Below are positions 1 through 9,312 of a stretch of DNA of 64,000 nt, one piece after another; position 1 is the stretch's first letter; every line of letters begins with the position of its first letter. Origin of the DNA: Acidimicrobiaceae bacterium (GTDB taxonomy: Bacteria; Actinomycetota; Acidimicrobiia; Acidimicrobiales; RAAP-2). The notes under the pieces are model-generated. The model ran no database searches, was not told where the DNA came from, and worked only from the letters and a program-made list of their open reading frames with translations. Both the position numbers and the translations under genes were made by a program. Where the stretch lies: the NCBI GenBank assembly GCA_003170315.1, contig PNAH01000012.1, positions 51,474-115,473 of the forward strand, in the 5' to 3' direction.

Positions 1-1
1 A

Positions 2-945
2 ACCACCAGCGTCGGCGCCGCGACGTGGATCGCGACGGAGAAGTCAACCTCGGGCGGAACGGAGACCACTCTCGCCAAGTCGCCGGTCATTACGGTGACC
101 CAGACCTTGTCCACGCCGGCCGCACCGTCGGTCTCCCTCGTTTCACCAAGTTCGATCGTCGTCAACTTCGCGCCCAACGGCAATGCCACATCGAGCACCG
201 TCACCATTCGATTGTCGAACGGCTCACTGGTGAAGGCCGTCACCGGTAACACCACCGGCACTGAGACCATTACCGGTCTGACGCCGGGCGACGCCTACTA
301 CGCGACGATTACCTCCGTGGGCAACGGCACGGACTACTTCACGTCCGCCGTGGGTGCTCACTCCGTCACCATCACGCCCGGCGTGCTCACGATCTCGGCG
401 AGAGCGACCAACGTGACCGTTGGTCACCCATTGACGTCGCGGCCGTGGTAACCGGGCTCACGGCGACCGATCGGGCCACCGTCACCAAGGACACCTTCAC
501 CTACACCGGCGTCGCTCCGACGGTCTACGCGACGTCCACCATCGCACCGTCGGCCGTGGGCACGTACCTCACTTTGCCCGCGAACGCAACGGTGGTCGTG
601 ACGCCCAGCGCTGATCAAGGCGTCTACGCAACCACGTACAACTATGTCGCCGGCTCACTCGTGATTTCGGCCCTCTCCAAAGTCCCCCTCCGCGCAACGA
701 GGGTGGTCGGAGGTGCGTGGACCGGTCGAACCGTCAACGTGACCATCTTGGGAACCGGCTTCTTTGGTCAACCGAGGATCACCAGCAACATGGGTCGACG
801 CACCACGGCCCGCGTGATTCACGACACGGGGAAACGATTGACCGTACGCGTGACCGTGCGATCTGGAACACCAAGGGGCATCCACGTCTTTCGCATCACG
901 TTGGGTAACGGGAAATCCTGCAACGTGCACTACAGCCAGTTCTAG
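2..945 (+). pseudogene. MBG/fibronectin-like repeat surface protein, 5'-truncated, apparent frameshift
   Basis: This is the 3' end of a secreted or surface repeat protein; the 5' end lies outside the window. The frame of base 2 is open from the edge and reads Thr/Ser/Val-rich beta-sandwich sequence, including a fibronectin-III-like TITGLTPGDAYYATI, then GVLTISARATNVTVG. It stops at 449-451. The same domain continues in the frame of base 1 (VVTGLTATD, then TTYNYVAGSLVIS, typical of an MBG-type repeat) to the stop at 943-945. The switch lies near 421-445 and needs one base lost or two gained. The last 80 residues look like an IPT/TIG-type C-terminal domain. It may be a true pseudogene, a programmed shift or a sequencing error. 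No function beyond surface attachment can be inferred. Confidence 0.6.
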
Positions 946-1298
946 AACGCAGACACCCTCGGATCAAGTGGCCCGGGGTCTGCCGTGAAGAAGGATTCCG
1001 ACTCTAGCGAGTGGTGAAACGTCTGCGGAGCGTGCCTGCACCGCAGACAATGGTCGCCAACGCCGTGCCCGCTCCGGTGTTCGGTCCGATCTCCCAGGTC
1101 GGCGAACATCACTTTCGGCGCGTGCTCAACGGAATCAGACGTCCGCGTGGGGTAGGTGGCGACGACGGATGACGGAGCTTTCGCCGCGTCCACACTTGGT
1201 CGACCGAGCGTTTGACGGTGGGGCGAAAGTTCTGTGGTGCGTTCAACGTGGGGACGAACGCCAACATATCCAGGCGAAGGACCTAGGGTGAACGAAGC
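946..1298. other. intergenic stretch, no gene recognised
   Basis: No open frame here resembles a protein, and no RNA gene is seen. A weak inverted repeat (GCAGAC at 949-954, GTCTGC at 978-983) just after the surface-protein stop could be a poor terminator. The rest presumably holds the promoter of the downstream oxidoreductase. Confidence 0.4.
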
Positions 1299-2336
1299 AT
1301 GATTCCTCTCTCCGTACTCGACCACGCCACGGTAGCGACCGGTTCAACACCGGCGCAGGCACTACAAGAGACGACTGAAATGTCGCGAATCGTGGAACAA
1401 CTTGGCTACTACCGACATTGGGTCGGGGAGTATCACAGCATGTCAGCGATCGCCAGTTCGGCTCCCGCCGTACTCGTCGCCCACCTCGCGAATGTCACTT
1501 CGACCATAAGAATCGGGGCGGGCGGCGTGATATTACCCAATCATTCTCCTCTGGCCGTGGCCGAGCAGTTCGGGACCCTCGAAGCGCTGCATCCGGGCCG
1601 GATCGATTTGGGAGTGGGCCGTGCGCGCGGCACCGATCCCCAAACGGCACAGGCCCTACGACGCGCCGCCGACCGAGGGGTCCCGGCCCGAAGGGTCCCC
1701 GACCGAGGTGCTGACACTTTCCCTGACGATGTGACGGAACTGATCAACTACCTTCTGCCTCGCGAAGGTCCCCCGTCGTACCCCTTCGCCAACCCAGGCA
1801 GCGGCTACCTCCCCGAAGTGTGGTGGCTCGGTTCGTCCACTTTCAGTGCCCAACTGGCCGGGATGCTGGGACTGCCCTTCTCCTTCGCCTACCATTTCGC
1901 TCCCAATCTCCTCGAACCCGCGCTCAGCATCTACCGATCAACGTTTCAACCCTCCCTCTTGCTCGCAAAACCTCGGGTCATGGTCGCTGTTTCCGTGCTC
2001 TGCGCACCTACGACCGACGAAGCTCAGTGGCTCAGGGGCTCGACAGCACTGAGCATCCTCCAGCGCCGGTCGGGCGACGTTGGCTTGTTTTCATCCCCGG
2101 AAGAGGCCGAGGCGTATCCCTTTACCTTGGAGGAGAAAACGATCATCGACGAGGCCCTAGCGACCCACGTGATCGGAGATCCTCAGACGGTTCACGAAGG
2201 ACTCGACCTCCTTCAAGAGCGAACCCAGGCGGACGAACTGATGCTCTCAACACGCACCCATTCGTACCAAGCGCGAGTGCGCTCGTTCACCTTGGTGGCC
2301 CAATCGTGGGGACTCGTTCCACTGAAGAGCTCCTGA
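1299..2336 (+). CDS. luciferase-like monooxygenase (LLM flavin oxidoreductase, MsnO8-type)
   Basis: A 345-residue member of the bacterial luciferase-like family, which uses FMN or F420 to oxidise or reduce small organic substrates in the cytoplasm. The N-terminus PLSVLDHA, the segment IASSAPAVLVAHLA, RIGAGGVILPNHSPL and AEQFGTLEALHPGRIDLGVGRA are hallmark TIM-barrel segments of the group often annotated MsnO8. A loop after residue 120 contains about ten extra residues bounded by a repeated DNA word CCGACCGAGG (1669 and 1699), suggesting a small local duplication. The substrate cannot be told from the sequence. It stands alone, with no operon partner. Confidence 0.85.
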   Translation: MIPLSVLDHATVATGSTPAQALQETTEMSRIVEQLGYYRHWVGEYHSMSAIASSAPAVLVAHLANVTSTIRIGAGGVILPNHSPLAVAEQFGTLEALHPGRIDLGVGRARGTDPQTAQALRRAADRGVPARRVPDRGADTFPDDVTELINYLLPREGPPSYPFANPGSGYLPEVWWLGSSTFSAQLAGMLGLPFSFAYHFAPNLLEPALSIYRSTFQPSLLLAKPRVMVAVSVLCAPTTDEAQWLRGSTALSILQRRSGDVGLFSSPEEAEAYPFTLEEKTIIDEALATHVIGDPQTVHEGLDLLQERTQADELMLSTRTHSYQARVRSFTLVAQSWGLVPLKSS

Positions 2337-2402
2337 CGTCGGACTTCAACCGGGAGACCAATCCACCGTGGGCGTTGATTCTCGGGACTGAGTCGATTTT
2401 GG

Positions 2403-3065
2403 TTATTCACTCTCCGATTCAGTGTTTCGGGCCTTAACCAGATCGTCGATGACCTCCTGGTCCGAAGTTTGTCCGAAGTCCTCGTAGAACTGACCGACGG
2501 CGAACGGTCCGTCAGCTCGTACCAACGATACGAACTGGTCGGTGACACGGTCCATGCGAATCGCGGCGGCGACACTAGTGACGGGAACGGCCACGATGAC
2601 TCGCGTCGCCCCTCGAGCTCGGGCGACACTGCACGCCACGTGCGCCGTGGCGCCGGTCGCCAGACCATCATCGACGATCACGACCGCCTCGTTCTCGAGA
2701 GAGATGGCGGGAACACCCTCTCGATAGAGACGAACTCGCTCCTCGAGTGTTGCGCGCTCATCGGCGACAACGCGCTCAAACTGCGCGTCCGTCACGCTGA
2801 ACCGCTTCGCCGTGGCGGGCTCGACCTCCAGCATTCCCTCCTCGCCGATCGCTCCCATCGCCAATTCGGGCTGCAACGGAACGCCGACTTTCCGAACGAC
2901 CAGCACATCCAAGCGACACAGCAATATACGAGCGACTTCGTAGGCCACGGGGACGCCACCTCGTGGAAGGCCGACGACGACCACGTTCTTATCGCTCAGC
3001 ACTTCGGCGAGTCGCGTCCCCAAGCGACGTCCCGCGTCTCTTCGGTTTGTGAAAGGTTTCACCAT
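2403..3065 (-). CDS. phosphoribosyltransferase family protein
   Basis: A 220-residue type I PRTase-fold protein. The PRPP-binding loop is VIVDDGLATGAT at about 129-140, and VVVGLPRGGVPVAYEVA (about 28-45) is the flexible N-terminal segment common to this stand-alone group. The group is often annotated as a phosphoribosyltransferase and is usually found next to dienelactone-hydrolase or stress genes. No partner is adjacent here; neighbours are a divergent secreted protein and the convergent luciferase-like gene. The substrate is unknown. It is not a recognisable purine or pyrimidine salvage enzyme such as Hpt, Apt or Upp. Confidence 0.85.
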   Translation of the reverse strand: MVKPFTNRRDAGRRLGTRLAEVLSDKNVVVVGLPRGGVPVAYEVARILLCRLDVLVVRKVGVPLQPELAMGAIGEEGMLEVEPATAKRFSVTDAQFERVVADERATLEERVRLYREGVPAISLENEAVVIVDDGLATGATAHVACSVARARGATRVIVAVPVTSVAAAIRMDRVTDQFVSLVRADGPFAVGQFYEDFGQTSDQEVIDDLVKARNTESESE

Positions 3066-3212
3066 TGACGCGCCCCTGACGTTGGGGTAATCGCGAGCGT
3101 CGCAATGTCGTTCATGGGTCAGCCACAGTCCTCACCAATGCGCAGTATTTCCTTATGATGACACTTTCCCAACATTCGAACAATCGCCCAAGTCGAGGTC
3201 TAGGTTCAGGTC

Positions 3213-3725
3213 GTGAAGGCCCTCGCGAAGTTTCTGATGGCGATTGTTCTGGTGTTTCTTGCATTTGTCGTCGTCGTGGGACCGGGCCGAGTCGTGGCCG
3301 GCGCAGAGTATCCCTTCGGGATTGGCCCCTGGAGTTCCACCGGGCGCTACTGCCACGACATCTACGAAATGACGCACTTCGTCGACCAGTGGCGTCACTC
3401 AGATCAATCCCTACCGACGGCCAGTCAGAAAGCGACGTGGCTCGCGTTCGAGAAGACCTTGACCAAGACCGGTCCCCGGGTACCGCGCGCTGACTTCTCG
3501 GCGTGGTATCGAGACACGGGCAACGTGGCGAAGACGGCGGCGAGGGAGACCCCACTGATCAACAAGTGGTGGAATCAGAACTGCACCGATCCGATGATGG
3601 AGGCGCCGGCAACAGTCAGCCACGTATGGTCGGGCCTCAGGTCGCACGCCGCGTTCGCCCACTACCCCAAGAACGTCGTCCGACTCCAGAACTTCGGCCA
3701 GAGGATCCCCACGAACGGTATGTGA
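3213..3725 (+). CDS. small secreted or membrane-anchored protein of unknown function
   Basis: A 170-residue protein with a GTG start. Residues 5-27 form a strong hydrophobic segment ending near VVAGAEYPFG, so it is probably exported or anchored by its N-terminus. The mature part is Trp- and His-rich, with two cysteines (in GRYCHD and NQNCTD) that could form a disulfide. No family is recognised. It lies divergent from the phosphoribosyltransferase and is followed by two hairpins separating it from the convergent downstream gene. Confidence 0.6.
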   Translation: MKALAKFLMAIVLVFLAFVVVVGPGRVVAGAEYPFGIGPWSSTGRYCHDIYEMTHFVDQWRHSDQSLPTASQKATWLAFEKTLTKTGPRVPRADFSAWYRDTGNVAKTAARETPLINKWWNQNCTDPMMEAPATVSHVWSGLRSHAAFAHYPKNVVRLQNFGQRIPTNGM

Positions 3726-3747
3726 GATTTCTCCACGCAGGGGTCGG

Positions 3748-3788
3748 CGTATGCGAATTCAGTACTGCGCATACGTGGCGCGAGCGCC
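3748..3788. terminator. two tandem hairpins between convergent genes
   Basis: CGTATGCG (3748-3755) pairs perfectly with CGCATACG (3768-3775). It is followed at once by GGCGC (3777-3781) pairing with GCGCC (3784-3788). They lie between stops facing each other at 3725 and 3800, so a bidirectional terminator is plausible. There is no clear U-tract. Confidence 0.45.
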
Positions 3789-3799
3789 AACCGAAATGT

Positions 3800-4522
3800 T
3801 CAGCCAATGACCTTGGCGTAAGGAATCGTGTTCGCGACCGCGGGCGCGGGCTCGACGACGTGTTCGCCCCACATCGAGAAGGCGGTGGTCCCACCACCCG
3901 TGGTGCCGGTGATCACCTCTTTTATCGGGAGGGTCTTCGACCCCGAGGAGATTGTCAAGACGCTGTTCGTCGCCGAGGCGGTGCTGGAAGCCGCGGTCTT
4001 CCAGGAGAGTTGGTAGTCCTTGACGCTGTCACCACTGACCTTGTACTTCGTTCCCTTGGCGACGGGAAGGATTCCCGAGAGGACCGAGGTCGTGAGATTC
4101 GTGTGGAAGCTGGTGTAGGGCGACGTTCCGGCCTTCATCACCACCGAGAGAGTACCGACCTTCTTCTGCTCGGCCGCGGTGAGGCCCATGATCTTCGTGA
4201 GGCCGGTCGAGCTGCCGCTCAAATACGCGTCGGTCGGAGTGACGATGATCTTCACGCTGTTCTTGCCCGACGTGATCGTCTCTTCGCCGTAGGTGGCGCC
4301 AATATCGACGACGACCACGCTCTTAACGGTCCCGGTTTTTGAGGTGACGTAGATGTGCACGCCGGATTCTTTGGCCATGGCCTTTTGCGCGGCCTTCAGC
4401 ACCGATTTGGTCGTCGGATTCTTCACCGAGGCCTGGGCCGCAATCGGCGTGACGGCGAGAACCAGGGTGACACCGAGGGCGAGGGAGATGAGTTGGAGAC
4501 GGCTGCGAGGTGAAAAGGACAT
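3800..4522 (-). CDS. secreted protein, possibly LppX/LprG-like fold
   Basis: A 240-residue protein with an N-terminal signal peptide (charged MSFSPRSR, hydrophobic core to about 24, AQAS cleavage site near 29-32) and no lipobox cysteine. The mature region starts KNPTTKSVLKAAQKAMAKES and then alternates beta-strand-like segments (GVHIYVTS, VKIIVTPTDAYLSG, YKVSGDSVKDYQL). That pattern recalls the LppX/LprAFG lipid-binding beta-fold, but this is inference without an alignment. It has no cysteines at all. It sits alone, upstream of and divergent from the acyl-CoA mutase gene. Confidence 0.6.
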   Translation of the reverse strand: MSFSPRSRLQLISLALGVTLVLAVTPIAAQASVKNPTTKSVLKAAQKAMAKESGVHIYVTSKTGTVKSVVVVDIGATYGEETITSGKNSVKIIVTPTDAYLSGSSTGLTKIMGLTAAEQKKVGTLSVVMKAGTSPYTSFHTNLTTSVLSGILPVAKGTKYKVSGDSVKDYQLSWKTAASSTASATNSVLTISSGSKTLPIKEVITGTTGGGTTAFSMWGEHVVEPAPAVANTIPYAKVIG

Positions 4523-4653
4523 GGTCTCCAGCCTACGGTGAATTGCCGCGTCGATTCGTTCAGTGAACCAACGGCGCGCTTCGACTCACGCCATCGTGCC
4601 CAAAAGCGCACAACCTATGCTGACGCCAGGACAGGATGTCCGGAGGTGATGAG

Positions 4654-6291
4654 ATGACCCCGTCGGCCTACGACCAGTGGCTTGCACTCTATGAAGCGTC
4701 CGCGAAGCGCGACGCTACCTTCGCGACGATGTCCGGGGTCGCGCTCAACCCGGTCTACGGACCAGAGAGCGGAGAGTTCCCCGGGCTGTTTCCGTACACC
4801 CGCGGCGTCCACGCCAGCATGTACCGGTCTCGCCTCTGGACGATGCGCATGTTCGCCGGTTTCGGCACGGCGATCGACACCAATCTGCGCTTCAAGGAGA
4901 TCATCGCCGCCGGTGGTCAGGGCCTTTCGACGGCCTTTGACATGCCGACACTGCTCGGACTCGATTCCGACGATCCGATGGCGCTGGGTGAAGTCGGACG
5001 CTGTGGCGTGGCGATCGACAGTCTTAGCGACATGCGTGACCTCTTCGCCGACATCGATCTCGCCACGATCACGACCTCGATGACCATCAACTCCCCGGCC
5101 GCGGTCATGCTCGCCCTCTTCGTCGCCCAAGCCGAGGAGAAAGGCGTCGCGCGCGAGCAACTCGGCGGCACGTTGCAGAACGACATCTTGAAGGAGTACC
5201 AGGCCCAGAAAGAGTTCGTCTTCCCTCCGCGCCAATCGATGCGACTGGTGCGCGACACCATCGCCTTCACCGCGAAAGAGATGCCCAAGTGGAACTCCAT
5301 CTCGGTCTCCGGCTATCACATTCGAGAGGCCGGATCGACGGCCGCCGAAGAGCTGGCCTTCACCCTCGCGAACGGCTTCGCCTACGTCGAACTGGCCCAA
5401 CAAGCCGGACTCGGTGTCGATGAGGTGGCGCCGCGGCTCTCGTTCTTCTTCAACGCCCACATCGACTTCTTCGAAGAGATCGCCAAGTACCGCGCGGCGC
5501 GTCGCCTGTGGGCCACCTGGATGAAGGACCACTACCAAGCTGCCAACGAACTCAGCTGGAAGCTACGCTTCCACACGCAAACGGCTGGGGTGTCGCTGAC
5601 CGCCCAACAGCCCGAGGTCAACGTTGCGCGCACCGCCATCGAAGCCCTCGCCGGTGTGCTGGGCGGTACCCAGTCGCTTCACACCAATTCGATGGACGAG
5701 GCCCTGGCCCTACCGTCGGAGAAGGCGGCGCGCATCGCCCTGCGCACCCAACAGGTGATCGCCTACGAGACCAACGTCGTGAACGTGGCCGACCCCCTGG
5801 GCGGTTCGTGGTTCGTCGAGGAGTTGACCGACGAGATGGCGCGACAGGCCGAAGCGATCTTCGCCGAGATCATGGCCATGGGCGAAGGCTCGATGCTCGA
5901 GGGCTGCATCAAGGGCATCGAGGAGAACTGGTTCCAGGGTCGCATCGCCGAGTCGGCCTACAACCTCGAACGCAGTTTTAACGCTGGCACGCGCATCGTC
6001 GTGGGCGTGAACGACTTCACTGAGGGCAACGACGACGCGGACTTAGAGATCCTTCGGATCACCAACGCCGACGAGCGCAAGCAAGTCGGCCGGTTGATCG
6101 ACGTTCGAGCTTCCCGCGATGAGTCGAAGGTGCTCCTCGCGCTCGAAGAGCTGAACCGAGACGCCCTCGATCCCGAAGTGAACCTCATGCCGGCCTTGAT
6201 CAACGCGAGTCGCGCCTACGTCACGGTCGGAGAGATGATGGGCGCCATGGAGAAGGTCTTCGGTCGTCACGTCGAGGTGCCGACGCTGTGA
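4654..6291 (+). CDS. icmA: B12-dependent acyl-CoA mutase large subunit, isobutyryl-CoA mutase type
   Basis: The substrate-binding (TIM-barrel) subunit of an adenosylcobalamin-dependent carbon-skeleton mutase, 545 residues. The start chosen is ATG 4654, because GGAGGT at 4642-4647 sits six bases upstream; an in-frame ATG at 4636 has no such site. Diagnostic positions differ from methylmalonyl-CoA mutase: Phe67 replaces the Tyr of the QYAGFS motif (here MRMFAGFG), and Gln185 (KEYQAQK) replaces the carboxylate-binding Arg, while the catalytic-pocket Gln175 (TLQND) is kept. Position 94 is Ala, not the Asp reported for 2-hydroxyisobutyryl-CoA mutase. These choices match isobutyryl-CoA mutase (interconversion of isobutyryl-CoA and butyryl-CoA). 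Its stop overlaps the start of the cobalamin-binding subunit by four bases. No MeaB-type chaperone is seen. Confidence 0.85.
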   Translation: MTPSAYDQWLALYEASAKRDATFATMSGVALNPVYGPESGEFPGLFPYTRGVHASMYRSRLWTMRMFAGFGTAIDTNLRFKEIIAAGGQGLSTAFDMPTLLGLDSDDPMALGEVGRCGVAIDSLSDMRDLFADIDLATITTSMTINSPAAVMLALFVAQAEEKGVAREQLGGTLQNDILKEYQAQKEFVFPPRQSMRLVRDTIAFTAKEMPKWNSISVSGYHIREAGSTAAEELAFTLANGFAYVELAQQAGLGVDEVAPRLSFFFNAHIDFFEEIAKYRAARRLWATWMKDHYQAANELSWKLRFHTQTAGVSLTAQQPEVNVARTAIEALAGVLGGTQSLHTNSMDEALALPSEKAARIALRTQQVIAYETNVVNVADPLGGSWFVEELTDEMARQAEAIFAEIMAMGEGSMLEGCIKGIEENWFQGRIAESAYNLERSFNAGTRIVVGVNDFTEGNDDADLEILRITNADERKQVGRLIDVRASRDESKVLLALEELNRDALDPEVNLMPALINASRAYVTVGEMMGAMEKVFGRHVEVPTL

Positions 6292-6683
6292 CCGTTCGGG
6301 TCCTAGTCGCCAAGGTCGGTCTCGACGGACACGACCGCGGCATCAAGGTCGTCGCGCGACTGTTGCGTGACGCCGGCATGGAGGTCGTCTACACCGGACT
6401 GTTCCAGACCCCCGAAACGGTGGCCATCGCGGCCATTCAAGAAGACGTCGACGTCGTCGGCCTGTCCATGCTGTCGGGCGCCCATCTGACCCTGGCCCCG
6501 CTGGTGGTCGAAGCGCTTCGGGCCCGGGGTTCGGACATTCCGGTCGTGGTGGGCGGCATCGTGCCGAACAACGATCTCGATGACCTGCGCGCCGCCGGCG
6601 TGGCCGCGGTATTCGGGCCCGGCGCCAGTGCCGACGAGATGGTCGCGTCCATCAATCAAGTGGTGAGTCAAGCCCGGGCCTAG
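6288..6683 (+). CDS. icmB: cobalamin-binding small subunit of acyl-CoA mutase
   Basis: A 131-residue B12-binding domain protein, about the size of known isobutyryl-CoA mutase small subunits. GLDGHDRG (about 11-18) carries the DxHxxG motif whose His ligates cobalt from below. GLSMLSGAH and VVVGGIVP are the remaining B12-binding loops. It starts at a GTG overlapping the large-subunit stop (GTGA), so the two are translationally coupled and surely form one enzyme. Confidence 0.9.
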   Translation: MTVRVLVAKVGLDGHDRGIKVVARLLRDAGMEVVYTGLFQTPETVAIAAIQEDVDVVGLSMLSGAHLTLAPLVVEALRARGSDIPVVVGGIVPNNDLDDLRAAGVAAVFGPGASADEMVASINQVVSQARA

Positions 6684-6719
6684 CCCCATCGACCGTGACG
6701 TGACCAGCGGTGTTCGCGT

Positions 6720-7946
6720 TTACGCCACCGGCTTGATGAGATTATTCACCTTCGTCGACCAGTTGTTGAGGATCTTGCCGGCGTCGGTACCGAGCACGTC
6801 TTCGAGCATCGAGGCGTAGACGTCACGGAAGTCCACGTGCACGACCAGGTCCCCTTGCACCAATTGCGTGAGCGACGGCTGCTCCCCGTAAAAACCACCG
6901 GCCACCCGGTTGCCGGCGACGAAGACCGGCGCGGACGTGCCGTGGTCGGTGCCGTGCCCGCCGTTGGCTTCCACGCGGCGACCGAACTCCGAATAGACCA
7001 TCACGACCACGTCGTCGGCTCGCGGCGTCGTCCCGACCTGAGTGAGGAAGGCCGTGATGGCGTCGGAGAGCTGACCCACCAGCGCGTTCTGTTGGCTCAG
7101 TTCGTCGGCGTGGGTGTCGAAGCCACTCAGCGACACGGAGTACACGCGCGTCGGCACGTTGGCCGTGATCATGTTGGCGACGGCGTCGAGCTGTTGGGCG
7201 AGCGGTGACGCCGAGGCCGGCGGCGCGTTTTTCAAGACCGGCGTGAGCGTTGACGAGAGCGCGTAGAAGTCAGCAATGGAACCGGCGGCGTCGGCGACCA
7301 GCGCGGTGTCCTGATGCGAACTCTTGGCGAAATGTTTCAATTGAGTCCCGAGCGGTTCCCAGGGCGCCTGGAGGCCGCTGACCGGCACCATCGAGCCCAC
7401 GCGTCTATTGCCGGCCAGCAGCGGCGTGAGAGTAGAGTCGATCCCAATTGCGCGGAAAGGATCGTGCGGTAGTCCATCGAGATAACGACCGATCCAGCCA
7501 CTTGAGATCTCCTCAACGGGCGAACCGGTCTGCCAGATGGCCATGGACGAAAAGTGCGAGAGGTTCGGATTCGGGTAACTCGTTCCGAGCACGATGGCCA
7601 GCTTGTTGGCCGTCCACAGCGATTGGAACCCGGTCATGGTGCCGTTGAGCGCCAAAACGACATTGTCCGATCCAGACCCCAAAGGGGGAAGCACCTGGGA
7701 GGCGTCGAGGGACATGCCGGGGCGGTTCGACAGATAGGCCGGGTCGAGATACGGCACGACGGTATTGAGTCCATCGTTGCCTCCGTAGAGCGTGACGATC
7801 ACCAGGATCGGTGTCCCGACCGGTAGCGGCGTCACACTCGCCGCCTGGGCCACGTCGTCCATGGAGAACGTCGCGGCCATCGTGGCCGCGCCGGCGGCCC
7901 CGGTGTACTTAAGGAACTGACGGCGATTGAAGTCGCAGGGACTCAC
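6720..7946 (-). CDS. DUF1501 family protein with Tat signal
   Basis: A 408-residue protein of the DUF1501 (alkaline-phosphatase/sulfatase-fold) family. The N-terminus has a twin-arginine signal, NRRQFLK at residues 7-13, followed by an Ala-rich hydrophobic stretch, so it should be exported folded. Family segments include TLYGGNDGLNTVVP, HFSSMAIWQTG, SLSGFDTHADE and YSEFGRRVEANGGHGTDHG. The start is a GTG overlapping the DUF1800 stop (GTGA on the minus strand); an upstream in-frame extension would run deep into that gene. DUF1501 and DUF1800 genes are usually paired. Their role is unknown, though exported polymer or phosphoester handling is often guessed. Confidence 0.88.
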   Translation of the reverse strand: MSPCDFNRRQFLKYTGAAGAATMAATFSMDDVAQAASVTPLPVGTPILVIVTLYGGNDGLNTVVPYLDPAYLSNRPGMSLDASQVLPPLGSGSDNVVLALNGTMTGFQSLWTANKLAIVLGTSYPNPNLSHFSSMAIWQTGSPVEEISSGWIGRYLDGLPHDPFRAIGIDSTLTPLLAGNRRVGSMVPVSGLQAPWEPLGTQLKHFAKSSHQDTALVADAAGSIADFYALSSTLTPVLKNAPPASASPLAQQLDAVANMITANVPTRVYSVSLSGFDTHADELSQQNALVGQLSDAITAFLTQVGTTPRADDVVVMVYSEFGRRVEANGGHGTDHGTSAPVFVAGNRVAGGFYGEQPSLTQLVQGDLVVHVDFRDVYASMLEDVLGTDAGKILNNWSTKVNNLIKPVA

Positions 7947-9235
7947 GCGTTCACCAAGTACTCGGGGGCATTCAGCGCGAGGAGCGCTAATTGCTTGGGG
8001 TCCGAGACGGCTTGATTGAGCGCGCGTTCGGTACGGGTGCTCCACTGCGCGACGCCCAGCCAGTCGGCGGCGGCCTGGACGATCTTGGCTTTCGGCACCG
8101 ACGTCAATGGCGCGAGGTCACCGTTCTGCACGAGGACGTTGGCCAGATTGACGCGGTACGGAATCGCCGCGGCGGTCAGCCACGCTTCGTCGGAGGGCCA
8201 ACCACCAACGCTGGGCGGATTGAAGGGGAACTGACCCATCGAAAAGAGCAACCACGCCAATGCTGCCGACTCCGGCAGCTTGGACGGCGTGACGCGAAGC
8301 GCTCGGCTCGCTGAAACGAACCACTCGACCGGTGACTTCGCCTGCGAGTACTGGGGCCGGCGCATGGCGGGATTGCGGGCAATGGCGTTGATGAGCAGCG
8401 AGATGTCGCGTTGCTCGAAGACCTTGGCCAACGACGCAGGCGGTTCGACGGTCGTGGAGATAAATCGGAACCAGAGGCGGCGCGCGATGAACTTCGCGTT
8501 CTCCGGTCGTGACACGATCCAGTCACTCAACGAGACGGCGTGGAAGACCTGTCGCTTGCCGAGAACGCTGACGGCTGAATTATCGTGCATCTTGGGGTCA
8601 AAGGTGACGGCGCCGCTCGTCATATCAACGTCGTAGCCGGTGAAGCCGAGGGCCGCTTGGTGGACGTCGGTTTGGGAGTAATTGCCCACACCGAGGGTGA
8701 AGAGCTCCATGAACTCACGACCGAGGTTTTCGTTCGGCGAGTAGGCGACGTTTTCCGGCCCGTCGAGCCAATAAATCAGCGCACCGTCTTTCACCATGGC
8801 TCGTGACATGTCCACGAAGTTGCCCAGTGCGTGCGTGCGTAGCGTTTCGTTTTGAATCTTCATCGGCAGGGCGTAGCTGACCTTGGTGATCGACGTCGCC
8901 CAGTGGCCGTGCCAGAACCACGTCATGCGCTCGATGAAGGGATAGTCGGCGAGCACCATTCGGTCCATCCACCAGACCCCCACGCTCAACGACTGGGCAC
9001 CGACCTCCTTCCAGTACGCCAAACCCGCGGTCGGATCTGAAGGCGCCGGTCCCATGTTCGGGAAGGGCGGCGTCACGAGCGCATTGAGGCCGGGATCGAA
9101 GCGGCGGGCCAGAACCTTGGCCCGCGCTTGGGGGATGCCGCCGGCGAGGAGTTGGAGGTACTCCCCGGGCTTGGGTCCGAGGCCGAAACGGTGTACGAGA
9201 CGTGACAGTTCGAGTCGATCCGAGGCCGCCGTCAT
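7943..9235 (-). CDS. DUF1800 family protein
   Basis: A 430-residue DUF1800 protein. Recognisable segments are HRFGLGPKPGEY near the N-terminus, ERMTWFWHGHWATS, NENLGREFMELFTLGVGNYS, ALGFTGY, WFRFIS and PFNPPSVGGWP. It is the first gene of a two-gene operon with the Tat-exported DUF1501 protein, with a four-base overlap. No obvious signal peptide is present. Function is unknown; conserved co-occurrence suggests the two proteins act together. Confidence 0.9.
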   Translation of the reverse strand: MTAASDRLELSRLVHRFGLGPKPGEYLQLLAGGIPQARAKVLARRFDPGLNALVTPPFPNMGPAPSDPTAGLAYWKEVGAQSLSVGVWWMDRMVLADYPFIERMTWFWHGHWATSITKVSYALPMKIQNETLRTHALGNFVDMSRAMVKDGALIYWLDGPENVAYSPNENLGREFMELFTLGVGNYSQTDVHQAALGFTGYDVDMTSGAVTFDPKMHDNSAVSVLGKRQVFHAVSLSDWIVSRPENAKFIARRLWFRFISTTVEPPASLAKVFEQRDISLLINAIARNPAMRRPQYSQAKSPVEWFVSASRALRVTPSKLPESAALAWLLFSMGQFPFNPPSVGGWPSDEAWLTAAAIPYRVNLANVLVQNGDLAPLTSVPKAKIVQAAADWLGVAQWSTRTERALNQAVSDPKQLALLALNAPEYLVNA

Positions 9236-9312
9236 GTTTCAAGATTAGAACAGGTTTTCGACACCACCCCGGAAATGAATGAAATTGTCACACAATTGAT
9301 GCTCAATCAGGT

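Noticed and set aside
3503..4342. 279-codon plus-strand frame across two annotated genes
   Set aside because: It overlaps a plausible exported protein and the opposing secreted protein, and the translation is Arg/Gly/Asp-rich with no family features.
4615..5538. 307-codon frame antisense to the acyl-CoA mutase
   Set aside because: Antisense to a conserved enzyme with no recognisable protein features.
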